Source: Pisolithus tinctorius (lineage: Eukaryota; Basidiomycota; Agaricomycetes; Boletales; Pisolithaceae). Taken from it: 64,000 nucleotides of DNA. The notes beneath the pieces were generated by a model that had not been told where the DNA came from, ran no database searches, and worked only from the letters and a program-made list of their open reading frames with translations. Both the position numbers and the translations under genes were made by a program. The DNA is taken from NCBI GenBank assembly GCA_024663395.1, contig JANFAH010000002.1:1922001-1986000 (forward strand), given 5' to 3'. Below are positions 58,829-64,000 of the stretch, in pieces (position 1 is the first letter of the stretch; every line of letters begins with the position of its first letter).

Positions 58829-59284
58829 CCGGACCGGCCTCATGTATTTAACCCCTGTACATACTTTGTAGTACCCTCAGTCAGAATATCAACTTAGTAT
58901 TACCCTCAACTCTGTATTACCCCTCGAGACTACTCTATAGCTAAGGCCGAGCCCTAAGCTATCCCTGACCCCTGTCCCGGACCTCTCCCCGGCTTGCATA
59001 AGGGTACAGCACATAAGCTGAGACCAAGGGAGGTAGATCCAACCCCGGACCGGCTTCCCCTTGTGCGCACTCCAACACCGGTCGGTTTCCCACGCTACCG
59101 GCCTTGTTCCCACGCTCCCGGTCTTAAGTCCGGTCCTCCGGACTTAGCCCCTAACCTCCGGCCTCGACTCTGGTCCAACCGGACTTGGCCCCTGTCTCTC
59201 GGCCTTGACTTTGGCCACTCGGACTTAACCCCTGTCACCCGGTCTTGAAGCCTGGTCACTCCGAGGGTAAACCCGTACTTCACA
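58829..59284 (+). repeat. Direct repeat, copy 1 (about 455 bp)
   Basis: Starts CCGGACCGGCCTCATG and ends GTAAACCCGTACTTCACA; near-identical to 60686-61138. Its left end is cut by the LTR at 58828. Confidence 0.85.
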
Positions 59285-60685
59285 GTATATTCTGACTCAC
59301 ACTTGTGCAAGCCATTGCATCATGTCTAGGTCCTGCTCTAGAGCCCCTACCCATGACCTTGCCCATCAGGACTCATCGGGATACCTCTCCTCTGACTCTG
59401 GGGCCCAACCCGGAGATCTCTGCTAAAGCAGAGAGGTAACCCGGCACCCCTCGGCACTCTGCACACCCCCGGGTTGCATTACCCCTGACACTATGTCCTT
59501 AGTGGTCAAAACCTAATGCATCCATTCCCTCACTCCTGCCCTGCCTGCCCCTCATTTTCTCCTGACTCCAGACCGGCCATGTCAACCCCTGAGTCGGACT
59601 CACCATCCGGACTCACTACCAACCTGGGTTCACGCCTGAGCCCACTCCCAAGTCGGAGTTACTCTCCAGACTTGCCCCTGAGCCGGCCTCATCAACCGGA
59701 CTCACTTCTGTTAGCTCCCCCGAGCTACCTCTGACCCCTGGCTGGTCACCCCAGTCTTCACCACAGTCCTTACCTCAGTCATCCCAGCACTCTAGCCCAG
59801 CTGTCTTCATCCAGTTCTACTGTACTGAACACTGGGATCTCATCACTCATTTGACCTCCTGACCCCCCGATATTGGTCTTCGGACACCTGTGCACCTCCG
59901 GTGCAGCCCACAGGCCTGGACTTAGCCAGTCCCGGCCCTCAACACCTTCCCTGGTTCCCCATTGGCACTCGGCTTCAGCAGTTTTTGGGTCCGGTCTCCA
60001 CCCTCGGCCTTTGCTACACTGACCTTGGAGCCCGGGACCCCCTTCCGGTCTCCAGACTGTCTGTTACCGGCCTGTCCGGCCTTGGCTGGCTTGTCCACAC
60101 TCACCCGGACTTGCCTGGAGCCGGTTTGCCACTTCCCTCGGCCTCCTGCCCCTTGTTACTGGCCCTCTCGGCCCCGGTTTGGTTCAGCCACCTCACCCAG
60201 ACTTGTCTAGACCTGTTGCTAGGTTTTGGACTGGTCTGTCATATCCATGACTCTCGGACTCGGACTCAATCCAGTCCGGACCCCTAGCCCCTATCTCCGG
60301 TCAACTCCGGTCCTAGTCCAGCCTGGAAAACCCAATCCCGGCCCTAGATAACTCAACTCCGGCCTGCACAACTCAAGTCCAGTGTTTTACCCCTATCTCC
60401 GGTCCATTTCGGCCTCCCAGCCTTGCGCTGCTCCACCCCGGTCCTCCCAGGTCTATGTCCGGGTCACCCGGACATAACTCCGGTCTGTTTCCCTTTGTTT
60501 GTACTATATTTAGTCTAGCCCGTTCATCAGACCTTGCTTACTGTACAATCCTGTGTCCGACCCCGGTTATGCTGGTCACCCGGACTTTAGCTATTAGTCT
60601 CTGCACAGCCTCTGTGGCTATCCTCACTCTTGCTAATCATCTTGCTAATAGCTTATTCACAAGTCCGGCTTCATGTCCTTTACTC

Positions 60686-61138
60686 CGGACCGGCCTCAAG
60701 TATTTAACCCCTGTACATACGTCGTAGTACCCTCAGTCAGAATATCAACTTAGTATTACCCTCAACTCCGTACTACACCCCGAGACTACTCTATAGCTAA
60801 GGCCGAGCCTTAAGCTATCCCCAACCCCTGTCCCGGACCTCTCCCCGGCTTGCATAAGGGTACAGCACATAAGCTGAGACCAAGGGAGGTAGATCCAACC
60901 CCGGACCGGCTTCCCCTTGTGCGCACTCCAACACCGGTCGGTTTCCCACGCTACCGGCCTTGTTCCCGCGCTCCTGGTCTTAAGTCCGGTCCTCTGGACT
61001 TAGCCCCTAACCTCCGGCCTCAACTCCGGTCCAACCAGACTTGGCCCCTGTCTCTCGGCCTTGACTTTGGCCACTCGGACTTAACCCCTGTCACCCGGTC
61101 TTGAAGCCTGGTCACCTGAGGGTAAACCCGTACTTCAC
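60686..61138 (+). repeat. Direct repeat, copy 2
   Basis: Second copy, 1.86 kb from the first, preceded by TCCTTTACT. The ends in ACTTCACA could be LTR-like, but the start is not TG, so the element type is open. Confidence 0.85.
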
Positions 61139-61524
61139 ATGGTCCTGGCTCTCCTCAGACCTTTTCTGTTCCTCACAGACCCCTCCTGGGTCTCCTGTCC
61201 ATTGTCCCAGTGCTGCACTAGTCACCTCGGCCTCAGGATGGTGCTTGTCCTTTGGACCTGCACCAGACCTCAGCTCTGGTGGTCGTAGCTAGCACATGAC
61301 ACCTCCATTTCGGTCTAGGACTGGTCTGCCAGCCCTCTGGCCCTTAGCCTGGTCCTGACCTCTTTTCTGGCCTCACTTTTCACTTAGAGGCACCCCCTGG
61401 GCATGCTAGCCCTTTGGACTTGCTCCTGACCCCCGATTTTCGGTCTAGGACCGGTCTGCCGGTCCTCCGGCCCCTATCCCGGTCCCTGACCTCACTTCCA
61501 GTCCTTTCCCTGTCCTCTGTCTGC

Positions 61525-61713
61525 CCCGGGATCCTAACCGGGTTAACAAGTTGGTAGCTTTGTACTCCGGAAGCCAAAACCGGTAGTCTCAGTTGAGACA
61601 AAACAATTAGAGTCTACCCCAGGATCCTGACTGGGTCAACAAGTTGGTACTCTGGTACACCAGAAGCCAAACTGGTGGTCTCGGTAGAGACAAATCAATT
61701 AGTGCACCACTCT
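61525..61713 (+). repeat. Tandem 93-bp repeat with three conserved hairpins
   Basis: Two units start at 61525 and 61618. Each has hairpins CCCGG/CCGGG or CCCAG/CTGGG around GATCCTRA, CCGG/CCGG or CCAG/CTGG around AAGCCAAA, and GTCTC/GAGAC around a 4-base loop. Paired bases change together between units. See findings for the caveat about CpG decay. Confidence 0.6.
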
Positions 61714-64000
61714 GTTCCCCTTAGCAGTCCCCCCTGGCTTGTCCTGCCAGGCCTTTGGTTTCACCCGGCTTTACAGCCCTGGTCTGGACTTGCCAACTCC
61801 GGTCCCCTTGTGGCCCTGGCTCGTCCTGCCAGTCCCTCGGCCTCAACCTGGCTTTGTAGCATGGACTGGACTTGCTAACTCCGGTCCTCCTATTTGTGTC
61901 CACTTTGTCCCACCTCTGGACTCCCTTATGACCGGTCCTCTGAGTTCCGGTCTTCCCTCCTTCACTAGGCCTTGTTGGCCTGTCACCTCCAGACTTCCTT
62001 ATAACCCCTGACCGGTCTTGCTGACTCTGGACTCCTTTCTCTTTCTCGGTGCTTGTCTCCGGACTTCCTCATGGTCCCTGACCGGTCTTACTCACTCCGG
62101 ACTCATTCCTTTTGGCCGGTCTCCTGTCTCCGGCCTCCCTCGGCCTTTGATACCCCTTGGATAGCTCTATGCTACTCCTCTGTCACTCATTTGGCCTTCG
62201 GGCCTCTCCCTCCCCCCGGAACCACCCCTGTCCTCTACCCCAGTGCTATGGTCTTGACCTAGCACCTCTTTCCGGTCCTTGGTGGACCCAGCTTTGGCTC
62301 TCTCTCGGTCTCCGACCCCTGTTTTAACTGGCCTTGTCAACTCGTTAGGAACTGAAGTATCTTGGTTGTAGGGAACTGACTAGCCCACTCAATAGGCACC
62401 CGTTGGTGGCCGAGTGTAGTGCAGTCACCTATCCCCGCCTAATACTAAAAGTTTGCTAACCCCCCTGACGTCAACCCCGCCTTGGAGCATGAATTTGCTT
62501 GCAAGACACCCCGGGCTTCGGCCCATCTGACAAACCCCCGACTCTGCCGGTCTGTTTCCCAGCTCACCCACTCGCCCCGGAACTTGTATGTTCGCGAGGC
62601 CCCTTCGGGTACCAGCTGACCCCTCACCTTCCCCTAACCATTGCCACTGTCACCCCACCATCAACTCCAGAACTCCGGTCCTACCCACTCTCCTGACTCC
62701 GGTCTTACCGGTTGTCTTTTGGCCTGCTGGTCTTCACTGGCCTTCTGGTTTCCTCTTGGGCTCTGGTTCCGGCCTTCATACCCTCACCCTTGACTCCGAC
62801 ACTCCTTACTATCCCTGTACCAGTCCGGCCTGCTCTGCCGGCCTTGTATCTCCGGTTTTAAAGCTTTTCCAGCCTTGAAAAAGCTTCCCGAAACCAGTCT
62901 TGACACCTGTTAAGCCGGTCTCAGCATTCTCAGTACTCGGACTTACAACTCCGGTGGTAGGACTCCTACTACCCATCCAGTACTCTGCTCCATGGTCCTA
63001 GCCCATACCTCATACCCCTGTAGACTTGGGAAGTCTACCCTAAGAGGGGGATAAGGGACCTCGCTAGTGACCTACTCTCTTCCAAACTCCTGTCTGCTAC
63101 CTCTCCAGTGCCCTCAGCACAACCCTGCTCGGTCCCTGCACACCGGTTCCCAGTTCCTTGGCCCGGTCCTTGCATACTGAAGCACTCCTGAACCACCTGC
63201 CCTGGGTTGCTCCCAGCCCCTGACATTTGTGTTGGTACTCCGGTCTCACTATCTCAGTAGTCCTCAGCCTCAGTGGTTGTGTGTTCACCGGTCTCACCAG
63301 TCTCGGCCTCCTGTTCTCAGCCTTTTGGCTGGACAACCCCTAGGCCTCACCCGGTCTCCAGACCCCCTGAACCGGTCCTCCAATGACTTTTGGCCCTCAG
63401 GCTTCTTGCCACCGGAAAACCCACTTCCAACCAACTCCGGACACCCCTAAACCGGACTCAACAACTGGACTCACTTCCTGCCGACATCCCTAGGCCTTCA
63501 TTGAACCGGTTTTATGACCTGCTGGTCTCCGGTTCATGCCTAGCTATGTCCAGCCCTCCAGTCTTTGTGCAAACTCAACTCTTGCTGTCCTAGACAGCCT
63601 CCCCGGTCCCTCACTGTCCTCCAGAAGCCCATCCGGCCTGTTCCAAGGTGCTCGGCACCTGGCCTTGCCACTTCCAGCCTCGGGTTTGCATCTTGCTACC
63701 CCTGGTCTCAGTGTTAGCCCACCGGCCTACACTGTTTTGGCCTCCCGTTATCAGCCTGCTAGCTGGATAGCACCTCAGATCATCTCCGACTACCCCAAAC
63801 CCCTCTGACACCTTCAGACCAGCCTCCAGTCAGCCACTCCGGCCCAACCCAGCTCCAGACCAGTCTCCCTTTGGATTTCCGGCCTCACAGCCCCATCCAG
63901 GTCGAGACTGGTCTCCCATAGCCTTTTCTAGCCCTTTTAGCCCTTACTGGTTCCCGACTGGTCCCCACCTGGCTTTTCTAAGCCCCCTGACCATTAGACC

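Larger units (their letters stand above)
58829..64000. repeat. CCGG-rich low-complexity region
   Basis: About 5.2 kb of pyrimidine-rich plus-strand sequence, dominated by irregular repeats of CCGGTC, CCGGAC, TCGGCCT and their CpG-decayed forms (CCAG, CTGG, CTGGTC). Open frames are all Pro/Ser/Leu-rich products of the repeat. No protein domain, LTR pair or rRNA gene recognised. Could be a satellite-like, pericentromeric or decayed-element region. Confidence 0.6.

Noticed and set aside
61525..61713. Possible tRNA or SINE head in the 93-bp repeat
   Set aside because: No cloverleaf, A-box/B-box pair or anticodon arm could be fitted; only three simple hairpins.
58829..64000. Many Pro/Ser/Leu-rich open frames of 60-130 codons
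   Set aside because: They follow from the CCGG/CT-rich repeat, occur in several frames at once and show no domain or codon pattern.

Overview
This window is eukaryotic and reads as transposon-rich accessory DNA of an agaricomycete (mushroom-type basidiomycete) fungus. The evidence is short GT-AG introns of about 50-65 bp with CTNAY-like branch sites, a HET domain fused to the TPR repeat type common in agaricomycetes, Ty3/Gypsy elements of agaricomycete type (FIDD reverse transcriptase, a chromodomain integrase) and an agaricomycete-style Helitron. I cannot name the species.

Layout. 1-2227: right-hand part of a non-autonomous LTR element (plus strand), inserted in a decayed Gypsy gag (2228-4600, minus). 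5513-9682 and 20752-24516: two paralogous intron-free TPR-HET genes in a segmental duplication that includes a 5'-UTR intron and downstream flanks. The first has 13 TPR-like units of 45 codons and the second 10; the 135-residue length difference is exactly three units. Between them lie a 1.85 kb TIR element (10736-12580), arms of a decayed inverted repeat (about 10240-14360 against 18390-19400), and two ordinary-looking genes (14488-14847 and the spliced gene at 15812-17272).

25553-30466: a run of minus-strand genes, including an F-box/nucleotidyltransferase-like protein and two unrecognised, probably spliced genes. 30560-45600: a Helitron Rep-helicase gene (minus) split by a 10.55 kb Gypsy element (31112-41665) with 1019-bp LTRs. 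That Gypsy element carries a decayed gag-pol and, antisense to it, a spliced gene with a Zn2Cys6-like cysteine cluster. 47080-51896: a chromovirus (chromodomain Gypsy) with a canonical -1 slippery heptamer at the gag/pol overlap, truncated in gag. 51897-58828: a second, nearly intact copy of the element seen at 1-2227. It has 361-bp LTRs about 99% identical, a gag, no polymerase, a tandem array of exon/intron-like modules, and an inserted fragment of the ergosterol gene ERG26. 58829-64000: CCGG-rich low-complexity DNA with direct repeats and no convincing gene.

How the parts relate. The two TPR-HET genes are probably self/non-self recognition or incompatibility factors. Their HET halves are nearly identical while the TPR arrays have diverged. 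The non-autonomous LTR element shares gag type and primer-binding site with the Gypsy element at 31112-41665, so that family may mobilise it. Every premature in-frame stop I checked in the decayed Gypsy and Helitron reading frames is TGA, while the natural ends I checked are TAG. This points to CGA-to-TGA deamination at methylated CpG as the main route of decay here.
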